Shown here piece by piece: positions 20,273-30,950 of a stretch of 64,000 bases of DNA. The stretch's first letter is position 1. Each line of letters starts with the position of its first letter. The DNA comes from Micrasema longulum (lineage: Eukaryota; Arthropoda; Insecta; Trichoptera; Brachycentridae): assembly GCA_022494885.1 (NCBI GenBank), contig JAGVSM010003786.1, positions 28,538-92,537 on the forward strand, given 5' to 3'. The position numbers and the translations under genes are program-made. The notes beneath the pieces are model-generated. The model saw only the letters and a program-made list of their open reading frames with translations. It did not search any database and was not told where the DNA came from.

Positions 20273-20772
20273 AAAAACGTATGAATAACTGAATTCGAAA
20301 ATGTGTTTTTACGTTCTCCTCGGTATCCCAAATATGCACATTTTTAAGGAATCACCCGTTTTGCGTGTGTATCGCGATTTGCTATATTTGTATTAAAAAA
20401 TATTGATGAGTGCGCAATATTATCTAATTTCGACATATAATTAGTTGACATTACTGTCTTTTTATTTAAAGTCAGTGATTTAGAGTGCAAATTGAAAAAC
20501 AGTTTTTGAAAAATGTATTTTTAAAGAGTTTAGAGATTTATGCGTTTTAAAACAAAATCACTGTGAACTCTGTTTACTAAATGATTAGTAGGTATTGGTA
20601 TTTCAAGGTACCCATTTGATTTTATATGTTATTAATAATCCGTTTGAAGCTGTTCCCACTTCGCACCGATATAAATATTGTATTTTTATTGAGGAGATAG
20701 GCTATAAAATTTTATCGCTGCTCATCGCCAAATCTCAGATTCTACGTTTTTAATTGTTTGGTAAAAATCTGA
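20273..20772. other. No gene recognised
   Basis: A+T-rich between a P-type end and a LINE; no motif seen. Confidence 0.25.
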
Positions 20773-21252
20773 ATGGTTTTGTTAGAGTCAACGCAGACAT
20801 CGCAACAGCGTGTCGTAAATAGTATAAAACAAAATACGCAGCAGCGTTGGGAGGATCATTACCGCGCTTTTTCTACAGGTAAAATCAATAAAATGTTTTT
20901 CCCAACGCTGGCTGATGCAGCAAACTTCCGTCGTCATCACCAAAGTACTTTCGAAACGGCCCAAATTTTGACCGGACACGGAGCTATGAAAAGTTACCTA
21001 TATTGGTTTAAATTAAGGAATTATGACTATTATCCATGCGATGATATTTCTTCACAGAGTATCGAACATCTGTTGTTTCAGTGCCCATTTTTCAGTTTAC
21101 AACGCCATAATCTTGAAGCAGAATGCAGGAAAGATGGAATATCCTTAACAGATATCCAAACTGTAGTTAAAAGTAGTTATCACGCGCCATTGTTCTCGAA
21201 CTTTGCAACAATGGTGATTGGACTGATAAAGGTAATAAACCAAAATCAGTGA
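20773..21252 (+). pseudogene. R1/I-like LINE ORF2 C-terminus (open, second lineage)
   Basis: An open frame of 159 codons. After a diverged start it reads MFFPTLADAANFRRHH, AQILTGHGAMKSYLYWFKLR and CDDISSQSIEHLLFQCPFF, ending at TGA 21252. TGHG plus the Cys...His...Cys-Pro pattern marks the RNase H/zinc-binding end of R1/I-type LINE polyproteins. It aligns with the 21.4-kb copy but is clearly a different subfamily. The 3' UTR runs to an A-rich tail at 21343-21372. No initiation context; 5'-truncated. Confidence 0.75.
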
Positions 21253-21385
21253 TCGAACATCCCATTTCCAAGACAAACAAAAACGATTTTTTCCGAGTAC
21301 CTTAGCCTTGTACATGACACGTAAGGCTACTAAATACAGGAGTCCAAATATATATATAAAAAAATAAAAAAAACAGCTTGTCGTA

Positions 21386-22032
21386 TAACTAAAATGTTTT
21401 TCCCCACCATTTTCCATGCCTATGATTTCAGGAGAATGCAGAATGCTGGCTACGAGCTCACCCAGATGCTTACGGGTCATGGTGGGTTCATGAGCTACCT
21501 GCATTGCTTCAAGCTCTACGAGATCGACAGCCACCCATGCGACGATGAAACTCCTCAAGATGTCCCTCGCCTGTTGATGCATTGCCCCCTTTTCCGCTTA
21601 AAAGACAACAGCTGGAGGCGCGATTCAGAAGCTTGGGTGAAGATCTATGCGACATACCATCGGTGATAGGTAATAAAGAACTCACACGAGAGGTATTATC
21701 ATACATGGTCAATATAGTGCAGGCGATTGGTAAAATAAACCAAAGTAGGGAAAAAAATGCCGAACACTTTTCTAGTGGAACGGAAGGCCTGTTGACTGCT
21801 GCCAACAGGCCGGCTTCTCCTGAAGAGTTTTAAGTGGTTTCCTCTCCACAAGAGCAAATGCTGAGAAGTTCCTGATTGGCCCATATTAGTATATCCCTCC
21901 TGATTCCAACAGTTTAGATAAATTTAAAGAAATTTGATTGCAGAAAAATCCACTTTTGTAATGTAAACCTTGTATATTATAAGCAAGGTAAATAATAAAG
22001 CAAATCCTATATTAAAAAAAATATATAAAAAA
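21386..22032 (+). mobile_element. 5'-truncated R1/I-like LINE with 13-bp target duplication
   Basis: ACAGCTTGTCGTA occurs at 21373-21385 and 22033-22045, bounding a 647-bp LINE end. Coding: MFFPTIFHAYDFRRMQNAGY, LTGHGGFMSYLHCFKLYEID, CDDETPQDVPRLLMHCPLF, then (one frameshift) IGNKELTREVLSYMVNIVQA and NRPASPEEF with a stop. The 3' tail is A-rich. It landed at the tail of the 20.77-kb LINE. One frameshift apart, it is well kept and so recent. Confidence 0.9.
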
Positions 22033-22069
22033 ACAGCTTGTCGTACAAATTTTTTATTGATTATATATA

Positions 22070-23060
22070 TGTTCGGCATACTAAATGGTATAATCGATGT
22101 GCCATCTTTACTGGGACAAGTAAAATCATATTTCGACTATGGATGTAAAATTACGTAATTTTACCAAAAGCGAGGTAAAATACCGTAATTTACGGTATTT
22201 TACGGTAATCTTCAGTAAAAAACGAATATCACGTACTAATTTTTTATTTTTCGAAGATATAAAAAATACAATTAGCTTTGTTTTAAGATACGTTATGTGA
22301 CAGTGAAAACCAGGTTTAAATCAATCGGTGGTTGTCGAGATTTATTATAAGTATGGGACGTTCAAGGTCATTTGGTATGTAATTTTTTAACTTTTTTTGT
22401 TAAAAAAGGTTATGATGTTTTGAAACTTAACAGGATCGGTGGACATAGGGCCCTTTATAAAACCTCAAGTTTGGGGCCTTAAACGACCACCGCTCATGCC
22501 AGGATTTTTTTTAAAAGTTTTTTTTTGCTTATAATTACGTCCCTATAGAATTTATATTAAAAAAATGAAGTCTGAGAAAATAAAATTTACTAAAAATAGT
22601 AATAATTTTTATTTTCTTCGGACCAATACTTTTCAAGATTTAGTACGTCATATTCATTTTTTACCGAAAATTACCGTAAAATACCGAAAAATACTGTATT
22701 TTACCGAAATATGGTAGAATTCCCGTAAAATACCGCGGTAATTTTACCGCCTTGCATCTATTATTCCGACTCATAGGTTGAGGAAAAATGAAGTACTAGT
22801 CATCGATCAGCATAGAACAACCTATGGCCTTAATTCATCAATTCCGTCTTTGTCGTATTGTTAACTCAAGACAAGATCTGGACTTTTTTGGTTTACTAAA
22901 TAAGCATTAAATAAATAGTCTAGATCTTGTTTTGATGTCCCTTATGTTTGTCAATGCTTCTTTTCTTTTTTTTCATAATGTTTTTAACTATTCTTATATT
23001 GTAATAATTAAAACCCAATAAATCGTATAAATCGGCAATGTCCGTTAATAAATAAATATC
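22070..23060 (+). pseudogene. Jockey-like LINE C-terminus, interrupted (family C, copy 1)
   Basis: Reads MFGILNGIIDVPSLLGQVKS up to 22135, and after a 0.6-kb insertion resumes with SSISIEQPMALIHQFRL and NSRQDLDFFGLLNKH. Family C relatives at 34.47-35.25 kb, 28.27-28.49 kb and probably 57.1-57.4 kb show the shared C-terminal phrase HRTNYG and an end with AATGTCCGTTAATAAATAAA. It carries stops and shifts. Confidence 0.65.
22140..22763. mobile_element. DNA element with TACCGTAA-rich ends inside a LINE (hAT-like?)
   Basis: Left end TGGATGTAAAATTACG, right end complement TAATAGATGCAAGGCGG; both subterminal zones are packed with TTACCGTAA-type words. The 34-kb paralogue lacks this segment, which proves an insertion. 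The flanks TTCGACTA and TTCCGACT could be an imperfect 8-bp duplication, which would fit hAT; this is weak. Confidence 0.55.
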
Positions 23061-23690
23061 GGGAGTTGTTAAAGTTTGCAATTAATTATATCCGGTCTTT
23101 TACACTGGAAACCATAGCTTAAGAGCTAGATACGCCAAAATATGTTAGTTAAAAAATAAAGTTACCGCTAAAGAGTTGTCGTTTTTTTATAATATATTTA
23201 TTTGTTAATAAATTACACCACCATTAAGCCACAATTAAAACAATATATATCTACCGTATTATCAGCGCAATGATTTTTTTAAAGTTTTGTATTTCTGAAA
23301 TCACTACGCTTGTGACGTCTCAAGTCTTCGTCTTCCACTTCTTCTCGGTGAGTTCTGCCGATCGGTCCATTGGCGGTAAGTAAACTGGAAATCTTTCACA
23401 GCTATCTTATCATTGGTTGATTCATACAAACTAGTGAAGTCGCTCAAAATATTGCATTTTTATTAAAATATTTTTAATTATTTTTTTCGTACATTTTCAA
23501 GAAACTTTGCCGTACGATTTATTGCTCTAATTTTTACCGCGCGCAAAAAAACATTTTTTGTACGCAACACCCGTAGGGCTGAAGTTTCTCATTGTTGCAT
23601 TTTCGTAAAAATAGGCAAAACGCATCTTACGTTTTCTCAAATCATATACTCGTTATCTTCCATTTTGTGAAACACGTTTAAATGACTTAA
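23061..23690. other. No gene recognised
   Basis: A+T-rich. The block TCATTGGTTGATTCA recurs near 4518 and AAACATTTTTTG-type sequence recurs near 25090, so an unidentified repeat is likely. Confidence 0.25.
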
Positions 23691-23918
23691 CACTTTGTAT
23701 CCCGGAGCCGTGTAAACACGTGATTATATAACCACGCCTTGTGTCCCGGTCCCGTGTTTTCGCGTGACTTACCAGCTGTCTAAAAAAGTGCATTTTATTG
23801 ACATCTAGTGACTTTTATTAGTGCTTTTTCGCTGCTGGTAAACTGCGTGAAAACACGGGACCGGGACACAACGCGTGGTTATTATAATTACGAGTTTACA
23901 CGGCTCCGGGATACAAAG
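23691..23918. mobile_element. Foldback MITE, 228 bp, TTAA on one side
   Basis: Starts after TTAA (23687-23690) with CACTTTGTATCCCGGAGCCG; the right arm is its complement to 23918. The arms are about 110 bp and near-perfect (for example GGTCCCGTGTTTTC against GAAAACACGGGACC). The first seven bases match the TTAA-flanked element at 15098, suggesting piggyBac-type mobilisation. Confidence 0.85.
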
Positions 23919-23939
23919 CACATAAAGAAGGAGTGAGAC

Positions 23940-24380
23940 CCTGTTTATTTTATTTATTTTATTTTATTTAGAAAACATACAGTCATACAAAATCAGTATT
24001 AAAAACAACAATTTTTTAACATAAAAAGACCAATTAAGTTTTCATAAATTAAAAAGATATAAACATTAAATGTGACAAAAAATAAAAAATAAATAAGAAT
24101 TTTAAGTGAAAAAAATAATTGTTGACATTTGCGTTTTCCATGGAGGTAATAAATTAAAATGAATAAAAATACCGAATGTACACTCCGAGCCATCCACGCA
24201 CACACATGAACGCACATATAAAACATACACAAACATATACATTACATGCGGCACATATGCATAGCATAAACCACTCAAGATGTACATTCAGCAACTATCC
24301 CAAATAATCGACCCCATGAAGAAATTTTCTGTACAAATGCAACGTGCAGTTAAAAATGTCCACATCAATACTGAGTCCGT
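23940..24380 (-). repeat. Probable LINE 3' tail (minus)
   Basis: Starts as the complement of an A-rich tail (TTTATTTTATTTATTTTATT). ACAGTCATACAAAA and AAAGACCAATTA resemble 36000-36110. There is no convincing coding part; frames at 24.0-24.29 kb are low-complexity. Confidence 0.35.
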
Positions 24381-24384
24381 TATG

Positions 24385-25237
24385 TGCGAACATTGCAATG
24401 TGGCTCTCCATAAAGGCCAATGTTGGAAAAACTATTATACAAAAATGACTTATTAAATTGATTTAAATAAATATGAGAAGTTTTAATTGATTTAAGCCAG
24501 TATTTTCATAATTTGGAATTCCACTGTTTTCGAATTTATTTTTTTCCTATTAGCGTACTATTTAACTAAGCAAATATAAATATATATATATTTTTTTGTG
24601 CGTTATTTACAAAGATATGATTTTTTAAAGTTACATTTATCAAATCCCGCGCCAAATGCCTGTAATCAGTGTGTCACTTTTCAGTTGTGACGTCACGAAA
24701 CGGTTGGCGTTCTTACTTTCACTGACCTGACAAGAATCTATGGAATATTGCTTTGATTACTTCATTTAGTTGATCGTAATTTGCTCATTTCTATGTTATG
24801 GTTGATTTTACGAACGTTTCGATTTAAAAAAACCTAGAAAGTTGACATAATCTATGGTTGAAATGTCAAATTAAACAAATTATACTTTTTTCATGGTCAA
24901 AACGTTCCTTACAAGGTGCGGGGGCTTTAAAGCGGAAACCGGAAATACTACACGTAGATATAAGGAGTGACGTCATTATTTACGATTTTAAAATAAGTAC
25001 TATTTTTAACATTTTTTATTTATTTTTGCGTGCGTTTTAGAGATATTTCATCCTACTCCAAAATTTATAAATATTCACGTGTACACGGAAACATTTTTTA
25101 AAATTTAATTCCGGGTTGGGCTGGAATTTCTCATTATGACGCTTTTGAGAAACCCTTCAGAAAGCATGAAATTTCACAGAAATGGGCCGGGCACCGGGTA
25201 AATTCTATGTGTATTCGGCCGGTGCTCAAAGTCAATA
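24385..25237 (-). mobile_element. piggyBac-like element, interrupted or larger copy
   Basis: Its end at 25237 reads (minus) CTTTGAGCACCGGCCGAATA, and 25110-25237 plus 24385-24500 match 15098-15340 in reverse. About 600 bp (24510-25110) absent from the 15-kb copy lie in between: either internal sequence deleted there or a further insertion. The TTAA at this end has changed to TTGA. Confidence 0.5.
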
Positions 25238-25630
25238 TAAATATAAAGCAAAGATGGCGGACGGGGAGTCATGAAGCGGTGGAGAGTAGTAAAAATTGTT
25301 TACAAGAAAATTGTATACAAATAACAGCAGATATACGGTTTTGTGTGTGCGGTGTTTAAAAGCAGATATAGTTGGAAATGTGAGTGGCGAGTGTAGGAAT
25401 TTGCAGTCGTTTTAAATCATTGTTTATCAATAGTTGGAGCCGGCTCGAACACGTGTGGAGTGCGGTGAAAAACGATAAGACTTATGATTTAGCAAAAGAT
25501 AAAATCGCAATAAAAATAAGAAAATTACAAAATCTTCGTGTATCTAAATTTCGCTCAACAAAGCTCGGCAAAAAGTCTCTGGAAAATATTGGAACATCCC
25601 AAAACGAAAAATCGAATGGCACATCTAATT
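25238..25630 (+). other. Unrecognised open region upstream of a family A repeat
   Basis: G+C-richer than its surroundings. A frame from GTG 25384 reads SRLEHVWSAVKNDKTYDLAK and then a Lys/Arg-rich stretch LRVSKFRSTKLGKKSLENIG; it runs on into the repeat and so cannot be a normal protein end. ATGGCGGACGGGGAG at 25253 gives only five codons before a stop. Might be a host first exon or part of an unknown element. Confidence 0.3.
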
Positions 25631-26155
25631 TTTTTTTTTCAACAATGTTTAAGTATGTCCAAATGCTTGCAGACTGGCTAGATTTTCTCCCTAGGAAGTT
25701 TTTCAAATTAAAATTTGTTGCAACAGAGAAGGAAAACGTTTTTGAGAAGGGAATATGGGAGTCTAGACATTTGCAAGGCTTATGACCTGTCATTGGCTGG
25801 TTTAAGTGGCCTCTGTTGCAACAAAATAAATAGGAAGAAAATACAGCCAGTCTGCAAGCATTTGGGCATACTTAAAACATTGTTGAATTAACTACCTGGT
25901 AAAATAGGAAGTATAAACAATTGGAAAATTGTTTTCAGGCGTTGCCTAGTAGGTGAATTGTTTCAGCCGGATGAATCTCACCCACATGATAAAGATTTTA
26001 ACTCTTTTACTTCAAGAAAGTCAACAGATAGAAGAGTTGAGGAAATTTGGATGTTCAAACATAGGCATAATGGTAAAGCCCTGTAAATGCCTAGACTCCC
26101 ATATTCCCTTCTAAAAAATGTTTTTCCTCTCTGTTGCAACAAATTTAAATATATT
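25630..26155. repeat. Repeat family A, two copies meeting in opposite orientation
   Basis: 25640-25880 holds the forward terminal block ATGTCCAAATGCTTGCAGAC and its complement GTCTGCAAGCATTTGGGCAT. 25905-26155 holds TTTTCAGGCGTTGCCTAGTA and a reverse half. This shows the family's inverted structure most clearly. Confidence 0.75.
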
Positions 26156-26254
26156 TATTTTTTTACTTAAATATTTTTGAAAGTGATAGTTATTGAAATA
26201 ATTTATATAAATAGTGTATAATACTGTGTTTTATACAAACAAACAAACCATCAC

Positions 26255-27170
26255 GCCGTTTCTCCGTAAGGGAAGGCAGAGATGATAGAACGCCACATCA
26301 CTCTATCTTTGCATACATATCTCGCTTTCTCTACATTCATTCTCGATCTTCACATGCACGCGCACCGATTATTCCGACATTAAACATGCCCGTCTTCAAG
26401 CATTTGTTGGATTTGGTCATGCCATGTCTTTTTCGGTCTTCCTCTAGTTCTGCATCCATCAACATTCCCATCGTAATTATTTTTTGCCGTTCTTTCGCTG
26501 TCCATTCGCTCTACATGTCCAAACCAACGCAGAACTCCTTTTTTGATTTTGTCTATATTGCTCATCTTAGCCACACATAATGTACGGATCGCAACATTAG
26601 TGTACCTATCGTACATAGTTTTACCACACATTCGCCCGAGAGATCGTATTTCGACAGCATTCAGCCTACTTTCATCCCTGTTTTTCCAAGTCCATACTTC
26701 GCTCCCATACATCAAAGTCAGGACCTGGACTCCATTGTGAACTGCTGATTTTGCCTCTTGCGGCAAACATTTATTTGCCAAGGTTGATTTAAGTGCACCG
26801 TTCACTTTGTTCCCGGCATTAATCATCCTTTCAATATCTTTCTCAGTCATTCCATCCCTATTAAACAAATACACACATTCCTATACCTGTTTTAGTATAA
26901 CCCCATTCACAGTGATTTCACATTTAGTCACACTTTCATGTCTTTCAAAAACCATCACATTCGATTTATCGACATTCATTAGCAAATCGCTTCCCTTGCA
27001 TATATCGTAGACATTTGTTACCAAGAATTGCAGTTCCTCTTTGTTGTTAGCAAGAAGCACGGCATCATCAGCAAACAAAAGACAATTGACAGTTAAATCA
27101 TCCATTTTTGCTTTTATTCTTAAGCCTTTCAGTTCTTTCATGAGGTTATCGATATACACGTTGAACAGCC
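26255..27170 (-). pseudogene. LINE reverse transcriptase remnant (YADD family), copy 2
   Basis: Minus strand: frame 27159-26881 contains an RT palm end (CLLFADDAVLLANNKEELQF, MNVDKSNVMVFERHE); frame 26874-26380 contains VHNGVQVLTLMYGSEVW, RWFGHVERMDSERTAKN and GRPKKTWHDQIQQMLEDG. The catalytic motif is FADD. A single shift near 26880 separates the two, and the C-terminal end continues toward 26255 out of frame. The family is the same as at 5.85-6.88 kb, with the same N-terminal loss. Confidence 0.85.
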
Positions 27171-27289
27171 ATGGTCACACATCTTTGTTTGACTCCTTTA
27201 CGAATGACAAACCATAATCTGTATGTATCATTGATACCTTCACAATTTTTTAAAAATACAGTCCACTTATTTATTTAACTTTTTGTACA

Positions 27290-27714
27290 TAATGTTATCT
27301 GTGCATTGGCGAGCTTATTGCCAAATGGCAATTTCTTCCAACCAACCAATAATATAAAAGTTTTTTTTTATAATTCAAGTTACAGAAAATATTCACAATA
27401 GAAAAAAAAATAAAAAGCTTAAGATATATAAAATAGAAACAATCGTATTTGTTTATAAGTTTTCTTAAATCAAAACTATTACTCAATGGGAAAAAGGAAA
27501 AAAGAGGAAAGAGGAAAAAGGAAAGGAGGAGAGATTAAGGAAGAGAAAGGAGATGTTTCTTCAGACGTGATTTAAACAGAGATAATGTAGTAACATCTTT
27601 GTTGATGGATGGGAGATGATTCCACAGTGGAGCCGCATGGACACTATATGAGTTAGAGAAGAAAGAGGAATTGTGGATGGGTATTAAGAGAGTGCCTTGA
27701 GAATTAGAACGAAG
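27290..27714 (-). pseudogene. CR1-like LINE C-terminus and 3' UTR
   Basis: The minus frame 27714-27535 reads LRSNSQGTLLIPIHNSS, SVHAAPLWNHLPSINKD and LFKSRLKKHLLSLP with a stop. WNHLP...FKxxLKxHL is the standard C-terminus of CR1/jockey-like LINEs. The 3' UTR goes to 27290 (GCAATTTCTTCCAACC, shared with the 42.1-kb copy). Upstream of 27714 a shift breaks the frame. Confidence 0.75.
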
Positions 27715-27739
27715 AGGTAAATATCTCTATATTAATATT

Positions 27740-28136
27740 AAATCGCTTTAAGAGTCTTTCCTGTCGGATACCTATGCAGAATTTTGGGCCTGTTTCACAC
27801 ACAAAACTGTATTTTTTTCCAGCCCGGACGGACAGAACAAGAGTATTTTCACACAAAAAATAATATTCATTCAATTTGATACTATTATTTATGTGATAAT
27901 GATGTGTGTAAGAACAAGACCGGGTCGCGCCGCGTTTCTATTCAAACTGGCTTCATTTTAATCTCCCCTTACGTTATGTAAGCCGCCTGGTTCCACCAAG
28001 ACGCATAGGTGTGCATGAACCTAATAAACACCCCTAATCGTCGCCTTATCAAGTGACTTAAACTAATTTACGGAAATACCCCGACCTACATTTTCCTTAT
28101 CTACTTATGTTAAAGTAACCCATGTACCAGCGGCAA
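27740..28136. other. No gene recognised
   Basis: Moderate G+C, no repeats matched, no splice-bounded frame. Confidence 0.25.
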
Positions 28137-28224
28137 ACGGCGATTTATTTACAGGTAAGCTGCAATAAAAAAATATAATTTACTTGTACCTGCATAGTAT
28201 GCAAATAATATAATGTATATACAA
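28137..28224 (+). repeat. Fragment of repeat family F
   Basis: ACAGGTAAGCTGCAATAAAA and TTGTACCTGCATAGTATG match the start of the family F copies at 46.57 and 60.2 kb. The P-type element begins at 28225. Confidence 0.5.
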
Positions 28225-28267
28225 CATAGAATTAAGAGTAGTCCAGAAACCACATAGGGTCAACGCA

Positions 28268-28493
28268 AGACTATCAAGACTAACTCAAGACAAGATCTGG
28301 ACTTTTTTGGTTTAAGTTTACAACGATTTAAACGAGCACTAAATAAATAGTCCAGATCTTGTCTCGATGTCCCTTATGTTTGTCAATGCTTCTTTTTTTT
28401 TTTTTAATGTTTTAAACTATTCTTTTATTGTAATATTAAAAAAACCTTATAAATTGTATACATGAACAATGTCCGTTAATAAATAAATAAATA
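28268..28493 (+). mobile_element. Short LINE 3' end (family C) with AACGCA duplication
   Basis: 226 bp: reads NSRQDLDFFGL then FKRALNK and a stop, then a 3' UTR to AATGTCCGTTAATAAATAAA. AACGCA at 28262-28267 and 28494-28499 interrupts the terminal repeat of the TA element. Confidence 0.75.
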
Positions 28494-28549
28494 AACGCAC
28501 CAGTAAATGACCACCCGCCAGTAAATGACCATTGGTTAATAAAACACAA

Positions 28550-28870
28550 TATAATAAGATATTACAACAGAGATAAAGAACATTTAAGAGAAGGTAATAT
28601 AGAAGTCTAGGCATCTACAGGGCTTATGACCTGTCAATGGCTGGTTTAAGTGGCCACTTTACACACTGTGTAACATTCACCATTCTGCCTATATTTGAAC
28701 ATCTATATTCCTTCAATTCTTTCATATGTTGATGTTTGTGAAGTTAAAGAGCTGAAACCTTTATCTCTGTTGTAATATGTTAATATAAACAGCTCCCCAG
28801 GGAGTTGAATCCAGTCCTTGTCTACGAAAATTTGGACAAACTCAAAATATTATTGACAATATAATAAGAA
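28550..28870 (+). repeat. Repeat family A copy
   Basis: CTACAGGGCTTATGACCTGT, TACACACTGTGTAACATTCA, GAGCTGAAACCTTTATC and the end ACAAACTCAAAATATTATTG. Nested inside the TA element. Confidence 0.75.
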
Positions 28871-29445
28871 TTGCTACTTGTGTCCAGTCAAAAAACTTTT
28901 AACACTAGAAACTATTACAAAAGCAGTAGGCGGACACATCTTTTGGTAAGAAACAAATCTATCCGTTTTTAACTGTGAGTTGTTAAAAGGTAATAGTGCG
29001 TCTTTCCGTTATTGTTCTGAGATTGATAGTGTTTTTATAAGGAAAGGTGTGGTAAGTGTTTTATTTGATGCTATTTCTTTTGCAATTCTTTGAATATATC
29101 CATATTCTAATGTGTTAGGGTGTTTTATAATGTTATGATGTAACTAAATCGGAGTATTATTTTTACTGGGGTAGTAGTGGTCATTCACTGGTGATTCTGC
29201 TATTTTTTTGGAGTAATATTAATTATAATTGTAATACTCATATTTCAATAAAAAAGTAAAAGTACTTAGAAAAATTAATTTGTTTTTTATTGTTTTCTTT
29301 TATTTTATATGCTCAAATAATGAAATTTATACCTTTTTTTACTACAAGCTGAACCTTAAACGGTCATTCATTGGTGCTTTGACCCTATGCGCATCAAACA
29401 GAAGATGACCTAACTCAGTCCGCAACTCCCGATTTGAATACAACT

Positions 29446-29529
29446 ATGCCGTGTTGTGTCGTTTTAAAGAGTACGTGAAAACGTGCTGGAATATTAAAGA
29501 AACAGGATGGGATCACATTTCATGTGTAA
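29446..29529 (+). pseudogene. THAP zinc-finger exon (copy 2, with ATG)
   Basis: MPCCVVLKST, a stop, then KRAGILKKQDGITFHV. ATG stands where the other copies have ACC, identifying the likely start of the ancestral protein. One internal stop. The donor GT/GTAAGTAG follows. Confidence 0.6.
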
Positions 29530-29752
29530 GTAGCAAATACATTATTATTTTTTTTATTTTTTTTATCGGTCAGATAGTCAAAGAAAACAAAAGGGACATT
29601 TGTTTAGTGTTGCCAGGGTAGTCAAATTTTTTACACTACTCCGCTCATCTAATGAGAGAACTAACAAAAATTGGACCTCTCGGATTAAACAACGCCGTGG
29701 TGGACATTTGATTGACATTATTATTAAAACATTAAATATTATAATATGCTTA

Positions 29753-30640
29753 CAAGAGGTGTGTCCAGTAAATACGCGAACAGACCCAATATGGCGACTA
29801 TTACGCGATGTATAGCCCCGCCCACTACCTCATGTGTTGCCAAACAAGCCAATGAGCGATCAGTACTCTTATGACTGTAAAGCTGTACGCACTGTGCTTC
29901 TAGCGTTTGTTTCTGTTGTGCGTTTTTTAGCTGTCCGTCGAAATGGAAATTGACGAAATCACTGAGCAACGACTCAGTATCAAGTTTTTGGTAAAGCTTA
30001 GGAAAAGTTCGCAAGAGATTACAATTATGTTAAGGGCTGTTTATGATGATAGTGTTTTAAATATAACATCAGTTTTTAGGAGGATAGGGCGGTTTAAAGA
30101 TAGCCGAGAAAACGCCGAGGATGATGCAAGATCTGGACAGCCTTCAACCTCTTATGTTGATGAAAACATTGATCGTAAGAAGTCTCTTGTCCTTACTGAC
30201 CGTCGAAAAACTGTGCGGATGATCGCTGATAAACCAAACTTAAGTAAATCAACAGTGCAGACTGAACGTTTGGGTTTAAAAAGACCCAGTGCCAAAATCG
30301 TGCCCAAGTTGCTGTCACCGGATCATTCAGCGTTTGTTGTCCATGAATTTTTGACAAAAAATTCAATCACTTTCGTTGAACATCCTCTTTATTTGCCAGA
30401 TCTCGCCCCCTCTGACTTTATCCTTTTCCCAAAATGCAAAATGGTGATAAAGGGACACCACTGGGAAGATGTGGAATAATATATTCAATACGTACATATT
30501 ATAAAAAAGAAAAAAAAATACACGAAAGTGACTCATGTCAAAGTAGTGGAAGAATCCTGCTCCGGAAAACCCCTTCGGATACATGGAACAGATCAATATC
30601 CAGAGCGATGTTGTTCAGCCCTTCCAACAGGCATTTACTA
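29753..30640 (+). mobile_element. Internally deleted mariner element
   Basis: After TA (29751-29752) comes CAAGAGGTGTGTCCAGTAAA, a plausible mariner-type end, then about 170 bp of leader and a transposase frame. The right terminal repeat was not found; the element stops near 30640, where a LINE tail begins. Confidence 0.7.
29943..30479 (+). pseudogene. Mariner transposase, internal deletion
   Basis: 178 codons, versus about 345 in intact mariner transposases. The N-terminal half has the paired helix-turn-helix region (residues 1-110: EQRLSIKFLVKLRKSSQEI; DDARSGQPSTS; LTDRRKTVRMIADKPNLSKS) and KIVPKLLS. It then jumps to the C-terminal catalytic part, SAFVVHEFLTKNSITFVEHP and YLPDLAPSDF, equivalent to YSPDLAPCDF, which carries the last Asp of the D,D34D triad. 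The first catalytic Asp block is lost in the deletion, so it cannot be active. The frame stays open across the deletion. Start ATG 29943. Confidence 0.85.
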
Positions 30641-30649
30641 TGTTTTCAC

Positions 30650-30950
30650 TACATTTTTTACTATGTTTACACTACATTTATTACTTTAATTTAACTATGT
30701 TTTCACTTCATTTTTGACTACATTTTTACTATGTTTTTACAATATTTTTTACCATATTTTTACTCTATTTTTTACTTTGTTTTTCACTTTGTCCACTATC
30801 TTTATAACTGTTTCTATGTATTGATTACTGTTTTTTATAAATATCTTGACTGTCTTAGAACGGGGTAATAATCCTAGTTAGGCAGTCAAAGCAACTTTGT
30901 ATAAATTATAATTTTGTGAATGTAATGTAATATGATAATAAATAAATAAA
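30650..30950 (+). repeat. LINE 3' UTR with TTTACTATGTTTT repeats
   Basis: Tandem-like units of CTATGTTTTCACTACATTT followed by GTATTGATTACTGTTTTTTA and an AATAAATAAATAAATAAA tail. The same tail is at 59860-60190. No coding part remains. Confidence 0.55.

Larger units (their letters stand above)
28257..29385. mobile_element. TA-flanked TIR element nested in the P-type copy
   Basis: Starts GGGTCAACGCA, continued after a LINE insertion by CCAGTAAATGACC; the right end complement is GGGTCAAAGCACCAATGAAT. TA lies on both sides (28255-28256, 29386-29387). Removing it restores the P-type sequence seen at 20.2 and 43.5 kb. TA duplication fits a Tc1/mariner-type nonautonomous element. Confidence 0.75.
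28225..29750 (+). mobile_element. P-superfamily (THAP) element, copy with nested insertions
   Basis: The end CATAGAATTAAGAGTAGTCC at 28225 is separated from the rest (29388 on: GCGCATCAAACAGAAG) by the TA-flanked element 28257-29385. The THAP exon is at 29446-29529. The 3' side is cut by the mariner at 29753. Confidence 0.75.

Noticed and set aside
25384..25785. 133-codon gene on the plus strand
   Set aside because: The last 45 codons are family A repeat and the start is GTG; kept only as an unrecognised open region.
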